Of a stretch of DNA of 54,236 nt, positions 17,979 to 25,880 are shown piece by piece. Each line of letters begins with the position of its first letter. The first letter of the stretch is position 1. The position numbers and the translations under genes are program-made. Below the pieces are notes generated by a model. The model saw nothing but the letters and a program-made list of their open reading frames with translations, did no database searches and was not told the DNA's origin. The stretch spans positions 1-54,236 of the forward strand of contig JAFWVK010000107.1 in assembly GCA_017518255.1 (NCBI GenBank). Reading direction: 5' to 3'. Origin of the DNA: Oscillospiraceae bacterium. Its GTDB lineage: Bacteria; Bacillota; Clostridia; Oscillospirales; Ruminococcaceae.

Positions 17979-19274
17979 TCAGTCCTGAATCTGGCGCGGC
18001 TCGGTATCCTCGTCATCCTCCGCATAGAACATATCGTCGTCCTCATCCAGATTCCGGCGCTTCCAGTCTGCGATTGCATCGAGAATATCCTTTTTCGGGG
18101 AGGGCTTGAATTTGGAGATTGCATCCTCCCACTTTTTGCGGGTCAGCATATAGCTGCCGTTGCGCAGTGCGCCGATTGCGGCGAACTGGTTGTCATACTG
18201 CTCCAGAACCTCCTTGAACGCCTCGCGCTTAATGCGGGTTGTCAGGCGTTCAAAGTCACGGTAATTATAGCCTTCGGTAACGGATGCCATTTCCGCAAAG
18301 CTCAGACCCTTTTCCAGAATGAGGATATCCTCAAAGCGCTTTTTGATCGCGGCTTCTCTTGCACCGGTATCGGGCAGCGGAACCTCAATGACCTCGACAC
18401 GGTCGAGCATCGCGGAATCCACACGCTGCGGATAGTTGGTCGCACCGATAAAGATCACCTTGGAATCGGAACTGTGAATCCGGTTGAAGCCGGTCAGGAA
18501 AGAGGTCGTGATGTTAGCGGCATATTCGGGCAGATTCGGCAGGGAGCGGTTTTTGCACACGCTGTCGATTTCGTCGATGAACACGATGCAGGGCGCATTC
18601 TTCTCGGCTTCTTCAAACAGGCGGGTAACGATTTTCTCCGCATCGCCGACATACCGGCTGATGATATCGGAGCCCTGCAAAGACAGGTACTTGTAATCCT
18701 GCTCCATCAGCTCATGCGCAAAGGCTTCGATGATATAGGTTTTGCCGCATCCGGGAGGACCGACAAAGAAGTAGGAATTCAGATGCGGGATCTGGAGATA
18801 ATCCATCAGCTCCTCGGATTTCGCATCGGTGATGCACGCCTGAAGGCGTTTTTTCAGCTCAACCATACCGGAAACATCGTCAAAGGAATGCCGCGGCGCT
18901 TCCTTGAACCATGTCCGGACTGTGCGGTCCAGCGCTTTCTCTTCCTTGGTTTTGCCGCTGTCCTCGCCGCCGGGCGCGACGCCCTTTCCGCCGTCCTTAT
19001 CGCCCGCCTTCTTGGCAGCATTCGGGTTCAGCTCCTGACGGATGCGCATGATCTCATAATCCAGACGGTTCTTTTCTCTGGTATGCCGTGCCTGCTCCGC
19101 ACCGATCGAGATCTGTGCCATTTCAAATTCGAGATCCGCCGCCATTTGCAGGAAACGGCACTCCTGTTCGCTGGCAGCGTTGTTGTTCTGCTGCCGGCAG
19201 GCTCTTGCCTGTGCCTGATAGTTGGCACTCATAGTTTCTTTTTTCAGGAAATTGGTTGTAAATTTACTTTCCAT
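17979..19274 (-). CDS. AAA+ ATPase of the Vps4/katanin-like type
   Basis: 431-aa AAA+ protein of the clade that remodels filaments or unfolds proteins by threading. Residues about 16-60 form a short helical region, then a charged Gly/Lys linker (85-112), then HSFDDVSGMVELKKRL. Walker A is GPPGCGKT (172-179), the pore loop is SRYVGDAEK (206-214), Walker B is IVFIDEID (D234, E235), sensor 1 is GATN (N280) and the lid is TEGYNYRDFERL. The usual RR(F) arginine finger is reduced to one arginine, R292 in LDRVEV. The C-terminus is acidic (DEDDDMFYAEDDEDTE). GGAGG precedes the ATG. The N-terminal helical region resembles a MIT domain by eye, which is unproven. Confidence 0.8.
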   Translation of the reverse strand: MESKFTTNFLKKETMSANYQAQARACRQQNNNAASEQECRFLQMAADLEFEMAQISIGAEQARHTREKNRLDYEIMRIRQELNPNAAKKAGDKDGGKGVAPGGEDSGKTKEEKALDRTVRTWFKEAPRHSFDDVSGMVELKKRLQACITDAKSEELMDYLQIPHLNSYFFVGPPGCGKTYIIEAFAHELMEQDYKYLSLQGSDIISRYVGDAEKIVTRLFEEAEKNAPCIVFIDEIDSVCKNRSLPNLPEYAANITTSFLTGFNRIHSSDSKVIFIGATNYPQRVDSAMLDRVEVIEVPLPDTGAREAAIKKRFEDILILEKGLSFAEMASVTEGYNYRDFERLTTRIKREAFKEVLEQYDNQFAAIGALRNGSYMLTRKKWEDAISKFKPSPKKDILDAIADWKRRNLDEDDDMFYAEDDEDTEPRQIQD

Positions 19275-19296
19275 GACGGTCTGTGCCTCCGTTCAT

Positions 19297-20181
19297 TCAG
19301 TGATTTTTGATGTATTCCAGACACGCTTCGGCATCTGCGTGATCCAGTTCGGTTTCGCCCATGCCGAGATTGCTGATTGTGACAGGAGCGGTCTGTCCCT
19401 GCTCTGCCATCAGTTTTTCTGCATTTTCCGTTGCCGCAATAACCTCTTCCGGCTGCATGGCAAGAAAAGCGCCGTTCTTTGCCGCATCCTGAATCTGTTC
19501 CTTTGTCAGACCTTTCATATCCTCGCTCTTGGCAGTAATGAGCAGATCCGCAGGAGATTTCGGCAGATTTTCCTCCTCGATCAGCTTGTCGATCGGGGTG
19601 AGGAAATAGCGCTCGGTATTGATTGCGGAGACATCGCTCTTGATGCCGAATTTGGTTTTCTGATACCAGAGGGAAATCCGGGTCATCCAGTCCGAGCCGG
19701 TCGAAATCGCGTTGACGGTTTTATAGCCCTTGGTCAGGTTCCGGATAATCTGCTGCCACTCATGCTCCTCAGGAATTTCCGCAAGGCGGTCCAGTGTCTG
19801 CTCAACCAGTGCGAGCGCATAGTATGCATTCTTCCACTTGGTTTCGAGCTTATGCAGTTTTGCATCTCTGCCCGGTGATGCCGGTTCCTTCTGTCTGTAT
19901 GCAATTTCCTTCTGTGCGCTGTAAATGATATCGGTCAGCTGATCGCGGATAACCCACATCTCGCCCTTTGCCTTGTCAATCTGTTCCAGCATCTCCCGCT
20001 TTTTGACCTGCTGGGCAACCCAGTCCAGATCGGAGGCACGCTCCTGCTGTGCGCGGTTTCTGTTTGCAGCTTCCATACGGGCATTGGTGAGATCTTCCAG
20101 CGTATCCAGCCGTCTGTCTTCCTTGTCGGCATTCTTCTGCAATTTTTTCGTTTCACGCTTCATGCGCCATTCATCAAACAT
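19297..20181 (-). CDS. Helical/coiled-coil protein of the eight-gene operon
   Basis: 294-aa, mostly helical, soluble protein not recognised as a named family. The N-terminus is strongly basic and amphipathic (MFDEWRMKRETKKLQKNADK), followed by long charged helices to about residue 150 (coiled-coil pattern), a middle globular part with several Trp/Tyr residues, and an acidic C-terminal helix (DHADAEACLEYIKNH). A basic first helix, a long helical hairpin and an acidic terminal helix are also features of ESCRT-III proteins, whose terminal helix is bound by Vps4; this parallel is inference only. AAAGGAG precedes the ATG. It lies 22 bp before the intact AAA+ gene. Confidence 0.65.
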   Translation of the reverse strand: MFDEWRMKRETKKLQKNADKEDRRLDTLEDLTNARMEAANRNRAQQERASDLDWVAQQVKKREMLEQIDKAKGEMWVIRDQLTDIIYSAQKEIAYRQKEPASPGRDAKLHKLETKWKNAYYALALVEQTLDRLAEIPEEHEWQQIIRNLTKGYKTVNAISTGSDWMTRISLWYQKTKFGIKSDVSAINTERYFLTPIDKLIEEENLPKSPADLLITAKSEDMKGLTKEQIQDAAKNGAFLAMQPEEVIAATENAEKLMAEQGQTAPVTISNLGMGETELDHADAEACLEYIKNH

Positions 20182-20205
20182 AATTCAGGAACTCCTTTCG
20201 CGTTA

Positions 20206-21510
20206 TCAGCCCATATCCGCCATGATTTTGTTTTCTTCTTCCGGCTGCTCATTGACCTGCGGCTCGTTTTCAATCTGCGGCGGTTTATTCTTGTTCTCGG
20301 TATACATCTTGTTAAAATCGTTATAGGCTTCCATGGATTTCTTGTAGTGCATTCTGTAATCTCTGGATTCCACGGCATTTTCCACCCATGCCTGATTGGA
20401 AGCCGCTGCATGAATCAGGCTTTCAATCCGTTTGCCCATTTCATAGGATTCCGCTTCCGCACGGAACATATCATTGATATCGCTGACCGTGCGCTCGGTG
20501 ATGCGCTTCAGGGCATTCTGGGTTTCTTCCTCGTTGTAATCCATACTCTGTTCGGTGACAAAGCGCTTCTGCGCCTCATCGCGGAATGCATCCAATTCTC
20601 TGCGCAGGCGGGTAATTTCGGCGGTATAGCGCTCAATATCCAGCTTTGCCATTTCCACATAGGAAAGCGCATTGCGTGCATTGATTTCAAGGCTCAGGAA
20701 ACTGCGGAGCGGGTGGTTGATCGGGAGTTTCTCCGCGCCGGCAAATCCGAGGACTTCAAATTCCTCCTGATATTTCTCCGGAATGGAGTCCAGCTTCTTA
20801 TCTTCCTCCATATATTTCTGGCGGCGTGCCTCATAGGACCTTTCGGCATTGCTCAGCGCGGCGATATCGCCGTAGATCTTATCGACCGTCCGGATTGCTG
20901 CCCAGAACACATCCTCAATTGTATTCTTTCTCAGTTCGATGACCTTGCGGACCGTTTCTTCATTTTTGCTTTCAATCGGTCTCTTGTGAACGACCAGAAC
21001 CGCATATTTCAGAACCTCGCAGCAGACATCTGCCTTGAGCTTCTGACCGTCCGTCAGTGCTTCGCTGAACTTGCGGACAAAGGGCAGAATCAGCGGGTCG
21101 ATTTCATCCGCGCCGACTGCGCAGGCTTCCGCAGCGGACATATTGTGCGTATAGGCGCCGGCGACCGCTTTGATCATCGTGCGGTAATCCTGAAGCTCAG
21201 TCGGGAAAATATAGAGATCCTGTTCCAGCTCCAGCCGGTTTTCAGTCATATATGCTTCGGAAGGATTATTCTCCCTGACCGCCTTCAGAATCTCTCCGTT
21301 GCGGTCGGCAGTTTCCTCGTTCTGCTGTGCGGCTTTCATCATGTTGTTTTCAAAAGCCGGCATTTGCAGTGCATTCAGTTCCTCGACCAGAACATCCAGT
21401 GCCGAGCGGGCGCCTGCCATTTTCACCTGCTCCTGCTGAATCAGCTGTGCCGGTGTAGGCTGTTCCGGTACAGGTTGTTCAACAGCTTTCTTTTTGCCAA
21501 AAAATCCCAT
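20206..21510 (-). CDS. Helical/coiled-coil protein of the eight-gene operon
   Basis: 434-aa helical protein of unknown function. It starts MGFFGKKK, a short hydrophobic-basic segment of the kind that can bind membranes, then a Pro/Gln-rich spacer and a long series of charged helices up to about residue 400 (coiled-coil patterns around 225-265 and 290-330). The tail is Glu/Asn/Pro-rich (KPPQIENEPQVNEQPEEENK). No catalytic motif is visible. Relationship to TelA-type tellurite proteins was considered, but no signature was found. GGAGG precedes the ATG. It lies 23-24 bp from each neighbour. Confidence 0.65.
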   Translation of the reverse strand: MGFFGKKKAVEQPVPEQPTPAQLIQQEQVKMAGARSALDVLVEELNALQMPAFENNMMKAAQQNEETADRNGEILKAVRENNPSEAYMTENRLELEQDLYIFPTELQDYRTMIKAVAGAYTHNMSAAEACAVGADEIDPLILPFVRKFSEALTDGQKLKADVCCEVLKYAVLVVHKRPIESKNEETVRKVIELRKNTIEDVFWAAIRTVDKIYGDIAALSNAERSYEARRQKYMEEDKKLDSIPEKYQEEFEVLGFAGAEKLPINHPLRSFLSLEINARNALSYVEMAKLDIERYTAEITRLRRELDAFRDEAQKRFVTEQSMDYNEEETQNALKRITERTVSDINDMFRAEAESYEMGKRIESLIHAAASNQAWVENAVESRDYRMHYKKSMEAYNDFNKMYTENKNKPPQIENEPQVNEQPEEENKIMADMG

Positions 21511-21533
21511 AAGCCTTTCCTCCGTTTCAATCT

Positions 21534-22016
21534 TTACAGCATCCCGACCGGCTCGGACAGGATGTAAGAATCTTTATTGCCGACTGCGAGTCTGAATGAA
21601 AAGTCATCTCCGGCGATAACGCCGACATGCTCCCGGCTGACCGGATGATCCGGCTTCATCGGCACGACCTGCTCACGGCTGGAATCGCCGCACCGCATAC
21701 GAACCCGCATGGAGAAGTTTCTGTCTGAAACCAGCTCCTGACAGCTTAAATCTGACCAGAACACGGCATCTGTTCTGAGCTGGGATGCTCCCGCGAGCGG
21801 ACGCCATGCGGAGCCTTTGTCCGTTACGCCCTCCGCGCTGACCTCATAGCTGAAAATCTGCAAATCAATTGTGATCTGCGAGAGTTTTCTTGCGCGGTGT
21901 TCTTCGATCATCCGGCGGTATTCATCCGTTGCGGGATTGACCAGCACCGGGAATCCGCAGTGCGGACAGGTCGCAAGCCCCTCGGCAATTTCATTGCGGC
22001 AGCAGTTACATTGCAT
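21534..22016 (-). CDS. Zinc-ribbon protein of the eight-gene operon
   Basis: 160-aa protein with an N-terminal zinc ribbon (C3 and C6, C17 and C20, in CNCC and CPHCGFP) and a helix (DEYRRMIEEHRARKL), followed by a beta-rich domain from about residue 45 to the end. Its late segment HPVSREHVGVIAGDDF is reminiscent of the Ser-Arg...His core of FHA domains, but the fold is not established. The start overlaps the stop of the coiled-coil gene upstream by 11 bp, so the two are translationally coupled. Possible role: adaptor or substrate receptor in the same complex (inference). Confidence 0.65.
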   Translation of the reverse strand: MQCNCCRNEIAEGLATCPHCGFPVLVNPATDEYRRMIEEHRARKLSQITIDLQIFSYEVSAEGVTDKGSAWRPLAGASQLRTDAVFWSDLSCQELVSDRNFSMRVRMRCGDSSREQVVPMKPDHPVSREHVGVIAGDDFSFRLAVGNKDSYILSEPVGML

Positions 22017-24219
22017 ACTGATTCACCTTTCTTTCCGTATCTTCAATGACTGTTATATAATCCGTCTGAAGCTGTGACATTGCCACGCGGATTGCATCCA
22101 GCTGTTCGGAAAGCGTCTGCTGCTTTTTTTGTAAAAGCGGCATTCCGTTCTGTGCGAAATACTCTGCCGGAATGTCCGTTCCGAACAGAGCCTGAATGCC
22201 CTCCTCATAAAAGCGCAGCTTTTCCTGACAGCTGTGGATTTCACGTTTTTGTGCTTCATACTGCTCAGGACTGAATCCTTTGCGGTATTCTTCGATATCG
22301 TTGCGGTAGGTGCTGAGCTGCTGTGTCAGATTCTTCTGCTTTGAATTCATTTCATCCCGTTCCGCTTTGGTATCTGTAATCTGTTTTTCCAGCTCCTCCA
22401 GCTCACGTTTGGCAGTCCGGCTGTCATTCTGTGCTGCCTGAAGCTCCTCCGTAAGCTGCGTATGCTTTTTCTGCATTTCATACTGACTTGTCTGCATTTC
22501 CGAAAGATCGGCAGTCAGCTGATTGAGCTTTTCCTGAAGCCGGACGACATCGCCGTGATTGAGCATTTCCTGTTTTTCGTTGATTTCGCGGATCAGATTC
22601 TGCTGCTGCTCACCGAGCTGCTGAATCTGCTCCTCAACCGCTTCGCGGTCAGTCTTTTTCTGTTCGATCTCCGATTCCAGCGAAGCAATCTGCGCATCGG
22701 CTGCGGCAGATTCCTGTTCCAGTGCGTCAAACTCCGTTTTCTTCTGGTTGTAAATCAGTTCCTGCTCTGTTTTCCGATCAAGTGCGGTCTGTTTCCGCTC
22801 CTCCAGCATTTTGATTTTGATGCGCAGATCGGAGGCATCCTTGCTGTATTGCTGCTCAGAGGCAGTCAGTTCCGTGCTGAGTTCGGTGAGCATCCGTTTC
22901 TGTGCTTCGGCTTCGTCAGCTTTTTTGCGTTTTTCGTCCGCATCTGTCTGAAGCCGTTCCGTCTCGCCGGTCAGAGCGGCAAGCGTTTCATCCGCCTGCT
23001 GATGCGCAGCTCTTGCCGCATCGTTCGCTGCCTGTGCATTCTGCACCTTTTCCTGCATTTCCGCTTCGGCGGCAGTAAGGGATTCCGTCTCGCCGGTCAG
23101 CTCACGCAGCAGCTTTTCGGCGGCGGCAAAGGCTTCCTCCGATTGCTGCTTTGCCTGCTTTGCGGCGGGCAGCTTATCCTGCATCAGAATCTTCCGGTCA
23201 CTTTCCAGCTTCTCGTTTTCATCGGTCAGGGTACGGAGCTGTTCGGCGGCTTCCTTTGCTGACTGTTTCAGCGCATCCTGCTTTGCTTTCGCCTCTTCAA
23301 CACAGCGCTGCTTCTGTGTCAGCGCCGCTTCAATGCCGCCGTTTTCGCCTGTCAGCAGATCGTATTCCTCCTGAAGCGCATTGAGCTGCTGCTGCTGTTC
23401 GGAAGCCGAGCCGGAAATATCTGCGAGCTGCCGTTTGATCTCCTCGCAGGCTTTCTGTTTTTCTGCAAGCTCCGTTTCCGCACCGGCGCAGTCTTTTTTT
23501 ATTTGCTCCGTTTCCCGTGTCAGATCGGAAATCGCAGTTTCATGCTCCTGATACTGCTTTTTCTGCGCGTCACATTCCGCTTCTGCATCAGCCTGCTTCC
23601 GGAGCAGTTCTTCCAGCTCCTCCTGCCGGCGGGCAGCCTCCTGCTCCAGAGCTTTGATTTTTGCGCTCAGCGCTTCCATCTTCTGATTTGCGGACTCCCG
23701 TTCGGCTTTTTGCTGCTCCAGCTCCGCGATTCGTGCATTCAGCTGCTTCTCGTTCAGCTCCGGAATTTCTTCCAGACTTCTTCGGAGGCCGGCTTCTTTT
23801 TGCAGAAGATCTGTCAGCTTGGCATTCTGCTGCTCTTTTTTCCGGGAAAGCGTCTGCAAACGGTCAATCTCGCGGTTCAGCGCATCAATTTTTTCGGCAT
23901 CCTGTTTCAGCTGCTCCTCCGCGCCGGCGCTGTCCGCATAGCGGGCATCAAGGTCACTTTGCAGCGCCTGCAGCCGCTGCTGCTGTTTTTCATTGAGCTT
24001 CTCTGCGGAATCATCAATCCTGCTTCGCAGGAGTACATGCGCAATCGTCCGCCATTTCAGCAGCGCACTGTCATCCGGCTGCAATTCAGCCGGACTTGTT
24101 CCCGTTTCATCCTGAATATCCTGCATGACATCCTGCATGACGGCATACATCTCACCGAGCGTCAGGGAGCGCTGCCGCTGCAAATTTTGCAGGCTTTGCT
24201 TTGTTCTGGAGAATAACAT
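22006..24219 (-). CDS. Very long coiled-coil protein (737 aa)
   Basis: An almost continuous coiled coil spans about residues 70-680, rich in Glu, Gln, Lys and Ala, with heptad-like repeats such as LNEKQLNARIAELEQQK. Short globular caps lie at the N-terminus (LTLGEMYAVMQDVMQDIQDE, about 1-65) and C-terminus (about 660-737, FYEEGIQALFGTDIPAEYF). No P-loop or SMC head is present, so it is not an SMC ATPase. A coil of this size could span roughly 90 nm if straight, which suggests a scaffold, tether or filament. It begins one base after the Hsp70-like gene ends and overlaps the zinc-ribbon gene. Confidence 0.75.
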   Translation of the reverse strand: MLFSRTKQSLQNLQRQRSLTLGEMYAVMQDVMQDIQDETGTSPAELQPDDSALLKWRTIAHVLLRSRIDDSAEKLNEKQQQRLQALQSDLDARYADSAGAEEQLKQDAEKIDALNREIDRLQTLSRKKEQQNAKLTDLLQKEAGLRRSLEEIPELNEKQLNARIAELEQQKAERESANQKMEALSAKIKALEQEAARRQEELEELLRKQADAEAECDAQKKQYQEHETAISDLTRETEQIKKDCAGAETELAEKQKACEEIKRQLADISGSASEQQQQLNALQEEYDLLTGENGGIEAALTQKQRCVEEAKAKQDALKQSAKEAAEQLRTLTDENEKLESDRKILMQDKLPAAKQAKQQSEEAFAAAEKLLRELTGETESLTAAEAEMQEKVQNAQAANDAARAAHQQADETLAALTGETERLQTDADEKRKKADEAEAQKRMLTELSTELTASEQQYSKDASDLRIKIKMLEERKQTALDRKTEQELIYNQKKTEFDALEQESAAADAQIASLESEIEQKKTDREAVEEQIQQLGEQQQNLIREINEKQEMLNHGDVVRLQEKLNQLTADLSEMQTSQYEMQKKHTQLTEELQAAQNDSRTAKRELEELEKQITDTKAERDEMNSKQKNLTQQLSTYRNDIEEYRKGFSPEQYEAQKREIHSCQEKLRFYEEGIQALFGTDIPAEYFAQNGMPLLQKKQQTLSEQLDAIRVAMSQLQTDYITVIEDTERKVNQYAM

Positions 24220-24220
24220 A

Positions 24221-25864
24221 TTACGACCCTCCCAATCCGGTCAGGACAATGCTTTCAAACATATCCTTCAGCGTAGACAGCGGCAGCGATGCCGTCGGCT
24301 TCGGATCGCGGCGCGCATGTTCGATATCGTAATTAAAGACATGCACGGTAATGCGGTCGCAGGCATCCATTGAAAAGCCGATGACAACAACCATTCCGCA
24401 GGGAACAGACTGAAGCTGTGCAGCAAATTCGGGCTTCGGCTGAACATCTATCGCCGTAGAGCTCTTTCTTCCGAAGTTCAGCAGGAATTTATCAATGCTG
24501 CCCGATGTCATCGGGAACGGCTCTCCGCGGTCGTCCAGCGCGAAATAAATCTGATCAGGTTCGATTTCCTGACCGTAATTGATTGCGAAGCGGTTGAAGC
24601 GCCGCCCGTCCGGATAGGTCGCATAGGTTCCGATGGAGAACTGTGCGATATTGCAGACAGACAGCACATTGTCGGCAAAGAGCGCCGCACCGTGCGCAAT
24701 TGCTGTTTCACGCTGTGCCTCCTCACGGATCATGCCCTTTGTGCGGTCGTCGATCTGTGCGATCTTGAAATAATCATAGATCTGCTTCCGGACAAGGTAG
24801 AAATTGCAGAAGCCGCCGACAAGCGCGATCCGGAGATTTTTCGGGTCTTTCAGGTCGGTTGTGGTTTCATCGAGAACGCGCTGCAAAACCGGATGAATAT
24901 GCTCCTGATAGCATGAATAGAGCTGATACAGGTCAATGTCAACCGGCTCGCCGTCATAGGTCAGCCCGCAGAGCGTGATATCGCGCAGGCCGTCCGGTGC
25001 AAAGCTGAATTCCTGCATGGACTGCGAAACATAATCGGACTGCGAAAGCAGCTGCTCCTCAAAATCCTTCAGGAATTGATTGAAATGCGCATCATAGGGA
25101 ATGCTGTCCCCCGGAATATCCAGTGCTTCGCTGATTGCACGCCGTGCGACAGCCTCCTGGAATGCGATGCCGGCTTCTCCGATTTTATTGTCATGGTTTT
25201 CTCCTGCGCCGCTGCGCATTTCCGGTTTAATCTGCATCTGCCCCTTCTGCTGCCGCACATTGACCAGTGCGGTATCAAGGGTTCCGCCGCCGTAATCGAC
25301 AACCAGAATCCGCCCGTTCAGCGGTTCATGAAACTGCTGCTCATAATTCCAGACACAGAATGCCGCCGCATTGGTCGGCTCGCTGATGATTTTGACTTCT
25401 TCAACCAGATTGGGCATTTTGCGGCAGATCTCGCGCAGCGTACCGCGCGCATCGACGGTCTGAATACTCTGGAACCAGCATTCCGGTGCGCCGATGACCA
25501 GTGTTCCGACCTTGCTCTCGCCCTTTTTATCCAGCGTATTCTGAATGACGTAACGCAGAAATTCCTCGGTAATTTTTTCGGGCGTATTCACTTTGTCATA
25601 GCCGCGCAGTGCAAGGTTTTCCTCGCTCATCTGCTGGTTCAGCAGCATTTTGAAGCCGCGGTAGGTGACAGTATCCTTTCCGCCGACTCTGCTGCGGGCA
25701 GCTTTTCCGCAGATATACCGGTCGCGTCTGCTGTCATAGACAACAATAGAGGGATAGCTGTATGAAAGGCCGTCCGGCTGAACCGTAACCGGGACACCCT
25801 TGCCTTTTTCATAGACCGAAACCATTGTGTATGTACTTCCGAAGTCAATTCCGATGTTGATCAT
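24221..25864 (-). CDS. Hsp70-like (actin-fold) ATPase
   Basis: 547-aa protein with the Hsp70/actin ATPase core: phosphate-1 IGIDFGSTYTMVSV (D7), connect-1 SEPTNAAAF (161-169), phosphate-2 VVDYGGGTLDTAL (D190) and the adenosine loop ALVGGFCNFYLVR (347-359). After about residue 400 the sequence departs from DnaK: a beta-rich region of about 140 residues (YATYPDGRRFNRFAINYG to the end) replaces the peptide-binding domain and helical lid. It therefore probably works on dedicated partners rather than as a general chaperone. No DnaJ or GrpE gene is nearby. It is the second gene of the operon. Confidence 0.85.
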   Translation of the reverse strand: MINIGIDFGSTYTMVSVYEKGKGVPVTVQPDGLSYSYPSIVVYDSRRDRYICGKAARSRVGGKDTVTYRGFKMLLNQQMSEENLALRGYDKVNTPEKITEEFLRYVIQNTLDKKGESKVGTLVIGAPECWFQSIQTVDARGTLREICRKMPNLVEEVKIISEPTNAAAFCVWNYEQQFHEPLNGRILVVDYGGGTLDTALVNVRQQKGQMQIKPEMRSGAGENHDNKIGEAGIAFQEAVARRAISEALDIPGDSIPYDAHFNQFLKDFEEQLLSQSDYVSQSMQEFSFAPDGLRDITLCGLTYDGEPVDIDLYQLYSCYQEHIHPVLQRVLDETTTDLKDPKNLRIALVGGFCNFYLVRKQIYDYFKIAQIDDRTKGMIREEAQRETAIAHGAALFADNVLSVCNIAQFSIGTYATYPDGRRFNRFAINYGQEIEPDQIYFALDDRGEPFPMTSGSIDKFLLNFGRKSSTAIDVQPKPEFAAQLQSVPCGMVVVIGFSMDACDRITVHVFNYDIEHARRDPKPTASLPLSTLKDMFESIVLTGLGGS

Positions 25865-25880
25865 TTCCTCTTACTCTCCC

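Noticed and set aside
20206..21510. TelA-type tellurite resistance protein
   Set aside because: Only general helical character fits; no shared signature, and no other tellurite genes are nearby.
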